64,000 bases of DNA, from positions 868,001 to 932,000 of the forward strand of contig NZ_CP051151.1 in the NCBI RefSeq assembly GCF_013745115.1, in the 5' to 3' direction. A program made the translations under genes and the position numbers. How positions within the stretch are numbered: position 1 is the stretch's first letter; each line of letters begins with the position of its first letter. The notes beneath the pieces were generated by a model. That model had not been told where the DNA came from, did no database searches, and saw only the letters and a program-made list of their open reading frames with translations. Shown in pieces: positions 27,879 to 36,117 of this stretch. Origin of the DNA: Hujiaoplasma nucleasis (GTDB taxonomy: Bacteria > Bacillota_I > Bacilli_A > Izemoplasmatales > Hujiaoplasmataceae).

Positions 27879-27947
27879 AACTGGCTACCATCGATTATCG
27901 AAGGCCCTATAGCTTTGCGTCACTAGCTTTCGCTAGTTTTGCTATTT
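27873..27947 (-). promoter_or_regulatory. Cyclic-di-GMP-I (GEMM-I) riboswitch 1
   Basis: On the minus strand the conserved order is present: P1 strand AAATAGC, GCAAAAC, a P2 hairpin with GAAA tetraloop (CTAGCGAAAGCTAG), GTGACGCAAAGCTATAGGG, a variable P3 stem (CTTCGATAATCG), then ATGGTAGCCAGTTGCCG. These are the hallmark elements of the GEMM-I class. It lies between a consensus promoter and the gene for an exported protein (start 27748). With promoter, terminator and arms it fills most of the 312-nt gene-free stretch 27749-28060. Confidence 0.93.
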
Positions 27948-27955
27948 ACGAGTTT

Positions 27956-27984
27956 ATTATAAACTATCAAGCTTTATTTGTCAA
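27956..27984 (-). promoter_or_regulatory. Perfect consensus promoter of riboswitch operon 1
   Basis: Minus-strand TTGACA (27979-27984), 17-bp spacer, TATAAT (27956-27961). Transcription would start a few bases before the aptamer. Confidence 0.92.
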
Positions 27985-28025
27985 TAAAAATACCTTGAAT
28001 TTATTAATTTTTTTATTTTTTTTAT

Positions 28026-28051
28026 TTGGAGGGCTAATTTAAGCCCCCCAA
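28026..28051 (-). terminator. GC-rich hairpin at the end of the acyl-CoA operon
   Basis: Ten-position stem TTGGAGGGCT/AGCCCCCCAA with one mismatch and six-base loop, 10 nt after the stop of the 293-residue hydrolase. It lacks a T tract on either strand, so termination is only probable. Confidence 0.45.
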
Positions 28052-28060
28052 AAATGTAAA

Positions 28061-28942
28061 TTATTTTATAAAATCAAGAATTGTCTCTGTTAATTGATCT
28101 GCTTTATCAACTAAAGGTGAGTGTCCACACTGATCAAATTTTACATAAGTTGAATCATTTATCTTCTCTATATTGGCTTTAACCATCGATTCAGGAACAG
28201 TAATATCATGACTTCCCCAAATATGTAGGGTTGGTGCTTTAATATTTTGAATGCTATGATCGCCTTCAGAATATAAATTGTGGGTGTCCCCCATATTTAA
28301 AGAAGCTAAGGCAAAATCAACATCGACTAAATTTCTTTGTTTTAAAGAATCTTCTATATATAAAGCATAGTCTTCTTCATTTGGTTTATTAACAGTATAG
28401 ATTGTCATATTATAAATGGTTCTTAATAAATCTCTGTTCTTGGTTTGATAAGCCATTAATAATGGTAAAACTTGAACTGGATCTTTTGCCATTTCTTCTC
28501 TTGTTTCATAAACTTGGCCAATAATCATTTGATTCTTATCATCTTTTTTAAAGACTGGATAGCCATTATGAGAAGCTGAGTTCAGTAAAATAAGCTTATC
28601 TAACTTATCAGGGTACTTAACCGCAAATTCCATAACTACCCCACCACCTAAAGACCAACCTAATATATCAGCCTTAGGAATATCTAGTTTTTCCATAAAT
28701 AAATATAAATCATCCGCAAAGTCTTTTAAAGACTTAATAGGTTGATCATATGATGAGTCACCAAAACCTCTTAAATCAGGTGCGTAAACATGGATATGGT
28801 CAGGTAATCTTTCTAGTAAAGGTTTAAAATAAACAGAAGATGATACATTACCATGAACTAAGATTAAATACTTTGATCCTTTTCCTTGTTCTAAATAAGC
28901 AATTGTTTCATTATTATTGATTTGAATAGTTTTCTTTTCCAT
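28061..28942 (-). CDS. Alpha/beta hydrolase
   Basis: 293 residues, cytoplasmic. Oxyanion region ILVHGNVSSSVYF, then VYAPDLRGFGDSSY, nucleophile elbow LGWSLGGGVV, catalytic Asp in HIWGSHDITVP and His in DQCGHSPLVDK. Full triad present. Last gene of the long operon containing thiolase, LivHMGFK-like importer and CoA-transferase, which suggests an ester or thioester linked to short-chain acyl-CoA metabolism; the substrate cannot be told. RBS AAGGAG. Confidence 0.85.
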   Translation of the reverse strand: MEKKTIQINNNETIAYLEQGKGSKYLILVHGNVSSSVYFKPLLERLPDHIHVYAPDLRGFGDSSYDQPIKSLKDFADDLYLFMEKLDIPKADILGWSLGGGVVMEFAVKYPDKLDKLILLNSASHNGYPVFKKDDKNQMIIGQVYETREEMAKDPVQVLPLLMAYQTKNRDLLRTIYNMTIYTVNKPNEEDYALYIEDSLKQRNLVDVDFALASLNMGDTHNLYSEGDHSIQNIKAPTLHIWGSHDITVPESMVKANIEKINDSTYVKFDQCGHSPLVDKADQLTETILDFIK

Positions 28943-28955
28943 AAAGTTCTACTCC

Positions 28956-29780
28956 TTATATTTGATAAGTTTCTTGTTTAACTAAGAAAAACCCTGTAAT
29001 CAATGATGTAAACAATAATGGATTTTCATACATTGAGGCATGACCTACCCCCGGTATGGTCATCCAATGGGCGTTTTTAATATGTTTAGCTAAATATTCT
29101 TGTTCTTTTCTAGGTGTTAAGAAATCTTCATCAGCGGTAATAATCAATGTATGTATGTCTAAATCTTTTAACTGATCTCTTACATCAAAAGATTCAGCTG
29201 ATAAAGTCAATCTCTCCATAGCATCTAAAAATTCTGGATTAGAAAAAATAGGTGTTAAGATTTCTTCTCTTTTTTGCATCCATTCTAACTTAGCTTCATA
29301 ATAAGATGGTGAATAGATGATTGGAATGGTTGTTTTATAATATAAAGAACCGTCTCTGGTTTGACCTGCTTTAATCCAAGACCTTCCTATATCTTTTAAT
29401 AAAGGATTTGTATAGGCTGATGAATTAAATAAAATTAATCTTTGAACATAAGTTTGATGTTTCAAAGCAAAAGATAAAGCAACTTCCCCGCCATAAGAAA
29501 TCCCAACTAAATTTATTTTCTTGATCTTTAATTCATCTAATAAAGCTTTTAATAAGTCAATTTGCATGTCTTGTTTATAGTTGTCAGTCATTTTATCTGA
29601 TTGACCTTGGTCAAGGAAATCAACCCTTAAAACGTGAAAATGTTCAGTTAATGTTTCCATAAAAGGTTGCCAAGACTTAGTAGACATCATAATACCGTTT
29701 AAAATTAATAATTTTGGATTATCTTTATTCCCATCTAACTGATAAAAAACATTTTTATCTTTATACTTAAAAATGCTCAT
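28956..29780 (-). CDS. Alpha/beta hydrolase
   Basis: 274 residues, distantly related to its downstream neighbour. LILNGIMMSTKSWQPF, LRVDFLDQGQSDK, nucleophile in VGISYGGEVAL, Asp in IITADEDFLTP and His in PGVGHASMY. Cytoplasmic, no leader. The start overlaps the end of the CoA-transferase gene by 14 nt, indicating translational coupling. The substrate is unknown; thioesterase or lipase-like activity is possible. Confidence 0.84.
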   Translation of the reverse strand: MSIFKYKDKNVFYQLDGNKDNPKLLILNGIMMSTKSWQPFMETLTEHFHVLRVDFLDQGQSDKMTDNYKQDMQIDLLKALLDELKIKKINLVGISYGGEVALSFALKHQTYVQRLILFNSSAYTNPLLKDIGRSWIKAGQTRDGSLYYKTTIPIIYSPSYYEAKLEWMQKREEILTPIFSNPEFLDAMERLTLSAESFDVRDQLKDLDIHTLIITADEDFLTPRKEQEYLAKHIKNAHWMTIPGVGHASMYENPLLFTSLITGFFLVKQETYQI

Positions 29781-31083
29781 GTAAAAAACCTGCTTCTATG
29801 GCTTCTTTTCTTAAAGCATCTCTAAATTTAGGATGGGCAATGGAAATTAATAATTCAGCTCGTTCTCTAATGTTCTTGCCTCTTAAATTAACAATACCAT
29901 ATTCTGTAACTACATAATCAACGTCATTTCTTGATAAAGAAACTGCAGCCCCTGCTTTTAAAGTAGGAACAATTTTTGATACTTCTTCATATTCACCAGT
30001 TTCTTTATTTTTTAGGGTTGTTGTTGAATATAGAGAAATAAATGAACGACCGTTCTTAGCATTTTGAGCCCCAATGGCTGTATCGGCTTGTCCACCAGTT
30101 CCTGAAATTTGCATGGTTCCTATTGATTCTGAACAACATTGTCCAGTTAAGTCAACTTCAATGGTTGAATTAATAGATACTTGATTGTCATTCAAACCCA
30201 TGACAGCTGGATCATTAACATATGATCCAGGTAAAATCATGACTGAAGGATTGTTATCAATATAGTCATAAAGTTCTTTTGAACCCATGGCAAAACAACA
30301 AACGTGTTTTCCCTTGTGTAAGGTTTTCTTTTTACCAGTAATGACACCAGCTTCGATTAAATCAATCATCCCAGATGTAAACATTTCTGTGTGAATACCT
30401 AAGTCTTTTTTATCTATCAACGACTTAGCCACTGCATTTGGTATACCACCAATGCCCAATTGTAAATTATCACCATCATGAATATGTTCAGCTATTAACT
30501 GACCAATTTTTAAGTCTTTTTCATTAGGCTCTACATTTGGTAGTGTTGGTACAGGATAATCCACTTCAACTAAATAATCAACATCTGAGATATGGACTTC
30601 CATATCACCAAAGGTCCTTGGAAAATTAGGGTTGATTTCAAAGACGACGATGTCGGCAGCTTCAACCATTTCTTTTTCATAAACATTAGATGTTGATAAG
30701 GACATAAAGCCATGTTTATCCGGTGGTGTCGCAGCTGTAATAAATATATGTGGTTTTCTATAATCTAATCGTTTTTTTCCTGCAAAATGTAAATGATTAG
30801 GAATAAACGAAATATTTCCATGTTGACTTGCTTTTCTTAATGTTTTTGTATAAAACCATGAATCTAAAAAGAATGAATCCCTATAGTCTCCATTCATAAA
30901 AAAGTCTGCATTTGTTATAGGCAAACAATTGGTCACTGTGACAGACTTAACACTGTCAGCAATGGTATGTAGGTTTTTCATAAATTCTTGAGGTTCATTG
31001 GCAGCCATACCAACAACAATTTCAGAATTTGATTGGACTAAATCATAAATCTTGTCTATCGTTACCTTTTTTGCTTCTTTCAT
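29767..31083 (-). CDS. Acetyl-CoA hydrolase/transferase family CoA-transferase
   Basis: 438 residues. LQLGIGGIPNAVAKSL, VCCFAMGSKELYDYI, the SINSTIEVDLTGQCCSESIG region that carries the catalytic Glu in this family, SGTGGQADTAIGAQNAKNGR, and the C-terminal VVTEYGIVNLRGKNIRERAE. These fit the butyryl-CoA:acetate or 4-hydroxybutyrate CoA-transferase type, which moves CoA between short acids. Start 31083 follows GAGGG; an in-frame ATG four codons upstream has none. Preceded by a hairpin after the binding-protein gene. Confidence 0.9.
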   Translation of the reverse strand: MKEAKKVTIDKIYDLVQSNSEIVVGMAANEPQEFMKNLHTIADSVKSVTVTNCLPITNADFFMNGDYRDSFFLDSWFYTKTLRKASQHGNISFIPNHLHFAGKKRLDYRKPHIFITAATPPDKHGFMSLSTSNVYEKEMVEAADIVVFEINPNFPRTFGDMEVHISDVDYLVEVDYPVPTLPNVEPNEKDLKIGQLIAEHIHDGDNLQLGIGGIPNAVAKSLIDKKDLGIHTEMFTSGMIDLIEAGVITGKKKTLHKGKHVCCFAMGSKELYDYIDNNPSVMILPGSYVNDPAVMGLNDNQVSINSTIEVDLTGQCCSESIGTMQISGTGGQADTAIGAQNAKNGRSFISLYSTTTLKNKETGEYEEVSKIVPTLKAGAAVSLSRNDVDYVVTEYGIVNLRGKNIRERAELLISIAHPKFRDALRKEAIEAGFLHEHF

Positions 31084-31109
31084 ATTGTCCCTCATTTCTC
31101 ATAGATATG

Positions 31110-31133
31110 AAGGGAGAGAATGAACTCTCCCTT
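31110..31133 (-). promoter_or_regulatory. Intercistronic hairpin between binding protein and CoA-transferase
   Basis: Nine-bp perfect stem AAGGGAGAG/CTCTCCCTT with six-base loop and only a short T run. It could partly terminate or protect the mRNA for the abundant substrate-binding protein upstream. Confidence 0.5.
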
Positions 31134-31157
31134 TTATCTGAAATTTTAATGATTGTT

Positions 31158-32399
31158 TTATTCTTGTCTTGCTAATATTTGATCAACTGCTTCCATTGAT
31201 TCAGCAATTTCAAAATAACCAACTTCGTCTTCAACTTTCATTTGTAAGAAAGACATAATTTGTGTTCCAACACGTTTTCCTCCAGTGAAGTCTAACGGGC
31301 TTCCTAATCCATAATTAAATACTGATTCTTCCATCGCTTCAATAAAGTTTTCCCATGAAATTGCTTCATCAGCGTCCATACGTTCTAAACCTTTTACAAA
31401 TACCATGGCAGCTATCCAACCAGCTATCGCAAATGAATTGTTTTCATATTCAGGATATTGCTTAACAATTTCAGTTTGATATAATTCAAATTCAGGTGTG
31501 ATATTCCCTTCATCGTCAATTGTGTTAACCCATGCATTTGCATAAACATCAAATGCTGTTGCAACTTGTTTAACTTGCGCAATTACTGAAGCATCTGCCG
31601 CAACATAACTCATGATTGCAGGTTTTGTATTTCCGTTAGCAAACAACTCTAATAAAGCAGAAACAACGCTCCATTGATTCATCCCTAGAACAACTACATC
31701 AACATCAGCATCGATGATTGTTAAAGCAGCTGAAGCAAAATCTGTTCCTGACACTTGAGCTGATACAACAGTTACCCCTTGGGCAGAGGCAACTCTCTCT
31801 AAACCAGTTTTAATTTCAAAACCATTTTCATTAGCGGTATAGATTAACCCAATTTTTTGAGCATCAAAAGAATCGATACTTCTTGCAGCCATCATTTCAC
31901 CTTCATACTCATAAACCGGTTGTACAGGGAAACTTGCACTACCTTCTACATCTTCTTCGTATACTAGTGAAGTACCAGTGCCGTAATATACTCTAGGAAC
32001 GCCTAAAGTTTCTAGATATTCTGCGGTAGCACCAACAGTAGGTGTACCAAAATGACCTACCATAGCAAATACTTTGTCAACTTCGACTAGCGTTTGAGTA
32101 TGTGTTAGACCAGTTTCTCCATCGAAACCATCACTATAGTGAATTAAACGAATATCGCGGCCAAGGACACCGCCAGCTTCATTCACCATACTAAAGTATG
32201 TTTCCATACCTGCTAAGAAAGGCGCACCAACAAAACCTAGTGGCCCATCATTCACTGCAGTATTTCCGACTATAATTTCAGTATCTGAAACACCTTGAGC
32301 ATGTACCAATGGTTCTTTCGTCCCTTCTTCTGTTCCACCGCAAGCTACTAATGTAGCTGCTAGCATAAATAAAGTAACAACTAATAGAATTTTTTTCAT
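31158..32399 (-). CDS. ABC importer substrate-binding lipoprotein (LivK type)
   Basis: 413 residues. Lipoprotein leader with lipobox ATLVAC followed by GGTEEG; it then begins like the Peripla_BP_6 family (TEIIVGNTAVNDGPL, GMETYFSMVNEAGGVLGRDI). This family binds branched-chain amino acids, amides, or short and aromatic acids. Located directly after livF of the same system. The neighbouring CoA enzymes make a carboxylic acid a reasonable guess for the ligand, but sequence alone does not decide. On the outer face of the membrane. Confidence 0.9.
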   Translation of the reverse strand: MKKILLVVTLFMLAATLVACGGTEEGTKEPLVHAQGVSDTEIIVGNTAVNDGPLGFVGAPFLAGMETYFSMVNEAGGVLGRDIRLIHYSDGFDGETGLTHTQTLVEVDKVFAMVGHFGTPTVGATAEYLETLGVPRVYYGTGTSLVYEEDVEGSASFPVQPVYEYEGEMMAARSIDSFDAQKIGLIYTANENGFEIKTGLERVASAQGVTVVSAQVSGTDFASAALTIIDADVDVVVLGMNQWSVVSALLELFANGNTKPAIMSYVAADASVIAQVKQVATAFDVYANAWVNTIDDEGNITPEFELYQTEIVKQYPEYENNSFAIAGWIAAMVFVKGLERMDADEAISWENFIEAMEESVFNYGLGSPLDFTGGKRVGTQIMSFLQMKVEDEVGYFEIAESMEAVDQILARQE

Positions 32400-32459
32400 A
32401 CTTCTCTCCTTTTATTCTTCTATTTTTTTTATGTAATTTCTGTAATACAGAATAATTAC

Positions 32460-33275
32460 CTATCCTAAATAAGCTTCAATTAAACTATGATCTTTGATTA
32501 AATCTTTTGCCTTACCTTCTTTAACCACCTTACCAATTTGTAATACATAAGCATAATCAGCGATTTTTAAAGTTTGTAAAGCGTTTTGTTCAACGATTAA
32601 AATTGATAAACCTTGTTCTTTTAACATGGTAATCGTTTCAAAGATACTCTTAATGATTAATGGGGCTAATCCTAATGATGGTTCATCTAAAATTAATAAT
32701 TTGGGACTCCCCATTAAGGCTCTACCAATCGCCAACATTTGCATCTCACCACCGGATAAGGTGGTTGCAATTTGTGATTTTCTTTCTTTTAGTACAGGGA
32801 ATAAACGATATACAAAAGATAAATTTTGCATGAATGCTTCTTGTTTATTCAAAATCACTGTAGGATTATCTTTGATACTTAATTGTTTTAATCTTTGAAT
32901 AACCAATTTTTGAACATCTGAATCTAAATTTTGGAACTTCATTTCTTTTTTTTCAGTTGAAAACGCACCAATTTTGAGGTTTTCAAAAACTGATAAATCT
33001 TCAAATATTTGCCTTCCTTCTGGAACATGTAAAATACCGTTTTTAACAATCTTTTCAACCGGCGCTTTGGTAATATTATTGTCCAAATATATAACCTTGC
33101 CTTGTTCTGATTTAACCAGACCAGAAATAGTTCTTAAAAGCGTTGTTTTACCTGCACCATTGGCTCCAAGAATAGCCACAATTTCCCCTTGAGGGATATT
33201 GATATTCACACCTCTTAATGCGCGAATGCCACCATAGGAAACATGAAGGTCTTCTGTTTTTAAAATCATGTTCAT
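32460..33275 (-). CDS. livF: ABC importer ATPase (LivF type)
   Basis: 271 residues. Walker A GANGAGKTTLLR, HVPEGRQIFEDLSVFENL, signature LSGGEMQMLAIGRAL, Walker B KLLILDEPSLGLAP. LivF is usually about 235 residues. The surplus is an insertion of roughly 35 residues between ENLKIGAF and the FPVLKER segment just before the signature, in the helical domain that contacts the permease. Two nt after livG; start chosen from AAAGGATG. Confidence 0.93.
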   Translation of the reverse strand: MNMILKTEDLHVSYGGIRALRGVNINIPQGEIVAILGANGAGKTTLLRTISGLVKSEQGKVIYLDNNITKAPVEKIVKNGILHVPEGRQIFEDLSVFENLKIGAFSTEKKEMKFQNLDSDVQKLVIQRLKQLSIKDNPTVILNKQEAFMQNLSFVYRLFPVLKERKSQIATTLSGGEMQMLAIGRALMGSPKLLILDEPSLGLAPLIIKSIFETITMLKEQGLSILIVEQNALQTLKIADYAYVLQIGKVVKEGKAKDLIKDHSLIEAYLG

Positions 33276-33277
33276 AA

Positions 33278-34063
33278 TTATTCATCCTTTCCCAAGTAAG
33301 CTTCTTGAACCAAAGGATTTGATTTAATGCTTTCTGGTATATCATAGGCTAAGAATTTACCAAAACTAATTGCACATACATGATCGGAAATATTCATCAC
33401 AAAACTCATATCATGTTCAATTAATAAAATTGTCATATTCCATTCAGATTTTAATTTTCTAATTATTTTAGCTAGTTCATCAGTTTCTTGCTCATTTAAT
33501 CCTGCAGCTGGTTCATCCAATATTAATAATCTGGGTTTGGCAATTAATGCTCGTGCCAGTTCAATTTTCTTAAGAATCCCATAAGGTAAGCCAAATGCAT
33601 ACATATCCTTAATCATTCCAATATTTAGAAAATTTAAAATTTCTTCTGCCCTATGATATAGGACTTTTTCTTGTTTTACCATTCTTGGTGATTTGAAAAT
33701 ATGTTCAAAAACGCTTGATTTGATTTCTTTATGAGCACCAATCAAAACATTATCAATAATTGATAAATCAGGAATCAACTCTATATTTTGAAATGTTCTA
33801 GCAATACCTTGATATATTACATCGGTTACTTCATAATCACGTAAATTAATAGCTTCACCAGAATTATTGTAATAGATTATGTCACCAGTATAGTGATCGT
33901 AAAAGCGTGTCACACAATTAAACACTGTGGTTTTCCCGGCGCCATTTGGTCCAATTAACGCCACTATTTCCCCTTCCGGAACATTAAAACTAAGTTCGTC
34001 AACAGCTTTTAAACCACCAAAAAACAAGGATAAATCTTTGATTTGTAAAATTGGATTACTCAT
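33278..34063 (-). CDS. livG: ABC importer ATPase (LivG type)
   Basis: 261 residues. Walker A LIGPNGAGKTTVFNCVTRFY, GIARTFQNIELIPDLSIIDN, and Walker B LLILDEPAAGLNEQETDEL. The signature segment reads LPYGILKKIELARAL, as in other LivG proteins that lack a strict LSGGQ. C-terminal ISFGKFLAYDIPESI matches the family. Overlaps livM by 8 nt. Energises the LivHM permease at the inner membrane face. Confidence 0.95.
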   Translation of the reverse strand: MSNPILQIKDLSLFFGGLKAVDELSFNVPEGEIVALIGPNGAGKTTVFNCVTRFYDHYTGDIIYYNNSGEAINLRDYEVTDVIYQGIARTFQNIELIPDLSIIDNVLIGAHKEIKSSVFEHIFKSPRMVKQEKVLYHRAEEILNFLNIGMIKDMYAFGLPYGILKKIELARALIAKPRLLILDEPAAGLNEQETDELAKIIRKLKSEWNMTILLIEHDMSFVMNISDHVCAISFGKFLAYDIPESIKSNPLVQEAYLGKDE

Positions 34064-35141
34064 TATTTTTCACCAACCTTGCTTTTATTCTGGTTTTAAT
34101 CTTATAGTATATTTTTTTTATGTCGTAGTAAATATGCGCCAACCCATAAGGATAGAAAATTATTACGAGAACTAACAATAGTCCTGTCATGATACTTTCA
34201 ACACCTTTAAACCACTCTAAATCTTGCAAATACAATGAAGGTACACCAAAGATAATGAAGGCACCCAGAAGCATACCTAACACAGACTTCATACCCCCGA
34301 TGACAACGACAGCTAAAATCAATAGTGACAAATTCAATCCCCATTTATCAGCGGTACCTGTTGTTTGAGAAAAAATGACATGAGAAATCCCGGCAACAGA
34401 TGCGAAAATAGTCGCAATTACAAAAGCCATTATACGATACTTTTTCACTTTTATTCCCATAGCTTGAGCCGCATGTTGACTCCGACTAATCGCCATTAAA
34501 GCTCTACCCGTGGGACTTTTAATGATGTGATGGGTTATAATAAACATAAGCACCAACATCACTACGACAATATTATATAACACGATTCTATCTGCTGGTA
34601 AAATATTATTCAAAACTACATCACCATAAAGATTTACTGCACCTATTCTAACTGATCTACCATTGTTAAAAATCTCTGTTGCAGTGAAGAATTGAGTTAA
34701 GATATAACCCACAAACAATGTCGCGATAGCAAGGTAAATACCTTCCATCTGTAAAGATAAAAATCCAATCAATAAACCAAACAAAGCTGAAATAATTATC
34801 ATAATGATTGCAGATAAAATAAAACTATATTCGAATGTATTGATTAATAAATTCATTCCATTGGTTGTTACACCAATAAAAGCTGCGGTACTTAGAGAAA
34901 CCAACCCGCTAAATCCCAATAGTAAATTTAGCCCCAAAGCAGCAATTGTATATATAAGTACCTCAGCCATAAAGTTAATATTAGGTGCTTTAGGTCCATT
35001 TACAATACTCCTACCAATATACAATAACAATATACCAACAAGAATATAATGTACCTGAGGCATAGAAAGTACTTTTAATATAACTTCTTTTGACTTGATA
35101 ATAAAATTAGAAAAATTTAGTTGTTTTTCTTGTTTATCCAT
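34056..35141 (-). CDS. livM: ABC importer permease (LivM type)
   Basis: 361 residues with about nine to ten hydrophobic segments. The characteristic LivM elements are LLLGFSGLVSLSTAAFIGV, SPTGRALMAISRSQHAAQAM (the ATPase-coupling EAA-like loop) and VVIGGMKSVLGMLLGAFII. The N-terminal 30 residues are cytoplasmic and polar. Between livH (8 nt) and livG (8-nt overlap). Confidence 0.94.
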   Translation of the reverse strand: MDKQEKQLNFSNFIIKSKEVILKVLSMPQVHYILVGILLLYIGRSIVNGPKAPNINFMAEVLIYTIAALGLNLLLGFSGLVSLSTAAFIGVTTNGMNLLINTFEYSFILSAIIMIIISALFGLLIGFLSLQMEGIYLAIATLFVGYILTQFFTATEIFNNGRSVRIGAVNLYGDVVLNNILPADRIVLYNIVVVMLVLMFIITHHIIKSPTGRALMAISRSQHAAQAMGIKVKKYRIMAFVIATIFASVAGISHVIFSQTTGTADKWGLNLSLLILAVVVIGGMKSVLGMLLGAFIIFGVPSLYLQDLEWFKGVESIMTGLLLVLVIIFYPYGLAHIYYDIKKIYYKIKTRIKARLVKNNE

Positions 35142-35149
35142 GACGTCAC

Positions 35150-36073
35150 CTAAACCTTTCTAGTTGGTTTTTTACCAAACAAACCATACGGTTTAAAATA
35201 TAAAATAACTAATATCAATAAATAAACAGCAACCTCAGCATACAAAGCATCTTTTCTCAAAACACTTGATGTAAAATAACTCGATATATTAATGACAAAT
35301 CCAATTAAATATGCAGCAATTACTGGACCATGGAAAGTTGTGAAACCTCCAAAAACACCGGCAAAAAAAGCCCCAACTTGAACACTTACAAGTAATAACG
35401 GATCCATTGCCACTCGAGAAGATAAGAATATCCCCGCAAGTGCGCCTAGCATAGCAGCAAATGCCCATGAAAACATGGTCACAGTTTTCGTTGGAACACC
35501 CATCAACATTGCAGTTTCTTCACTTGAAGCAGTAACTCGCGTTGCCAAACCCCATTTTGTTTTTTGTATAAACCAGAAAACAAATGCCAATAAAACCAAA
35601 GTAACTGTGAAAATAAATATGGTGTTCACTTCGATACCAGCACCTAAAATATTAACCCTTAAAGAAATCGGAAATAATGGTTCTGGCCTAATGGGTACTG
35701 AAGGAAATAAATCTTTAAATATCCCTTTATCAAAATTCATAATTCCAGTTAATATCATAATGATACCAAAGGTTAAAATTTGTTTGCCGACAATATTCGC
35801 TTTCTTTGCAGGTCTAATAAATAATTTATCAATCACAATTCCAGTAATAAAGGCAGCGACTAAAGCCAGTGAAACAGCAACCAACCAGTGATATCCTTTG
35901 ACCATTGTAAAATAAGCTGCCACATAAGCATTCATGGTTCCAATTGTACCCTGCGCAAAATTTGTTGCTTTAGAAGTTCTAAATATAAGCACAATTCCAA
36001 GGGCTGCTAAAGCTACGATTGACCCCAACCTTAAACTGCTAAAGAGCAAGGTTATAATTGTAGATAATGACAT
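35150..36073 (-). CDS. livH: ABC importer permease (LivH type)
   Basis: 307 residues with about eight hydrophobic segments. LGSIVALAALGIVLIFRTSK and NFAQGTIGTMNAYVAAYF match the LivH N-terminus; GLATRVTASSEETAMLMGVP is the ATPase-coupling loop. In the membrane with LivM. First importer gene, 44 nt after the KAS III-like gene. Confidence 0.94.
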   Translation of the reverse strand: MSLSTIITLLFSSLRLGSIVALAALGIVLIFRTSKATNFAQGTIGTMNAYVAAYFTMVKGYHWLVAVSLALVAAFITGIVIDKLFIRPAKKANIVGKQILTFGIIMILTGIMNFDKGIFKDLFPSVPIRPEPLFPISLRVNILGAGIEVNTIFIFTVTLVLLAFVFWFIQKTKWGLATRVTASSEETAMLMGVPTKTVTMFSWAFAAMLGALAGIFLSSRVAMDPLLLVSVQVGAFFAGVFGGFTTFHGPVIAAYLIGFVINISSYFTSSVLRKDALYAEVAVYLLILVILYFKPYGLFGKKPTRKV

Positions 36074-36117
36074 ATGTATTTCTCCTATCTATGTGTGGAC
36101 TATTTGTAAAATTTTCA

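Noticed and set aside
27841-27984. CRISPR-like or mobile-element repeat shared with 52700-52843
   Set aside because: The two 140-nt stretches share scattered blocks typical of a structured RNA, differ inside stems with compensation, and have no transposase or target duplications.
31158-36073. Certain branched-chain amino acid transporter
   Set aside because: The Liv family also imports amides and organic acids; context with CoA enzymes prevents assigning leucine-type substrates from sequence.
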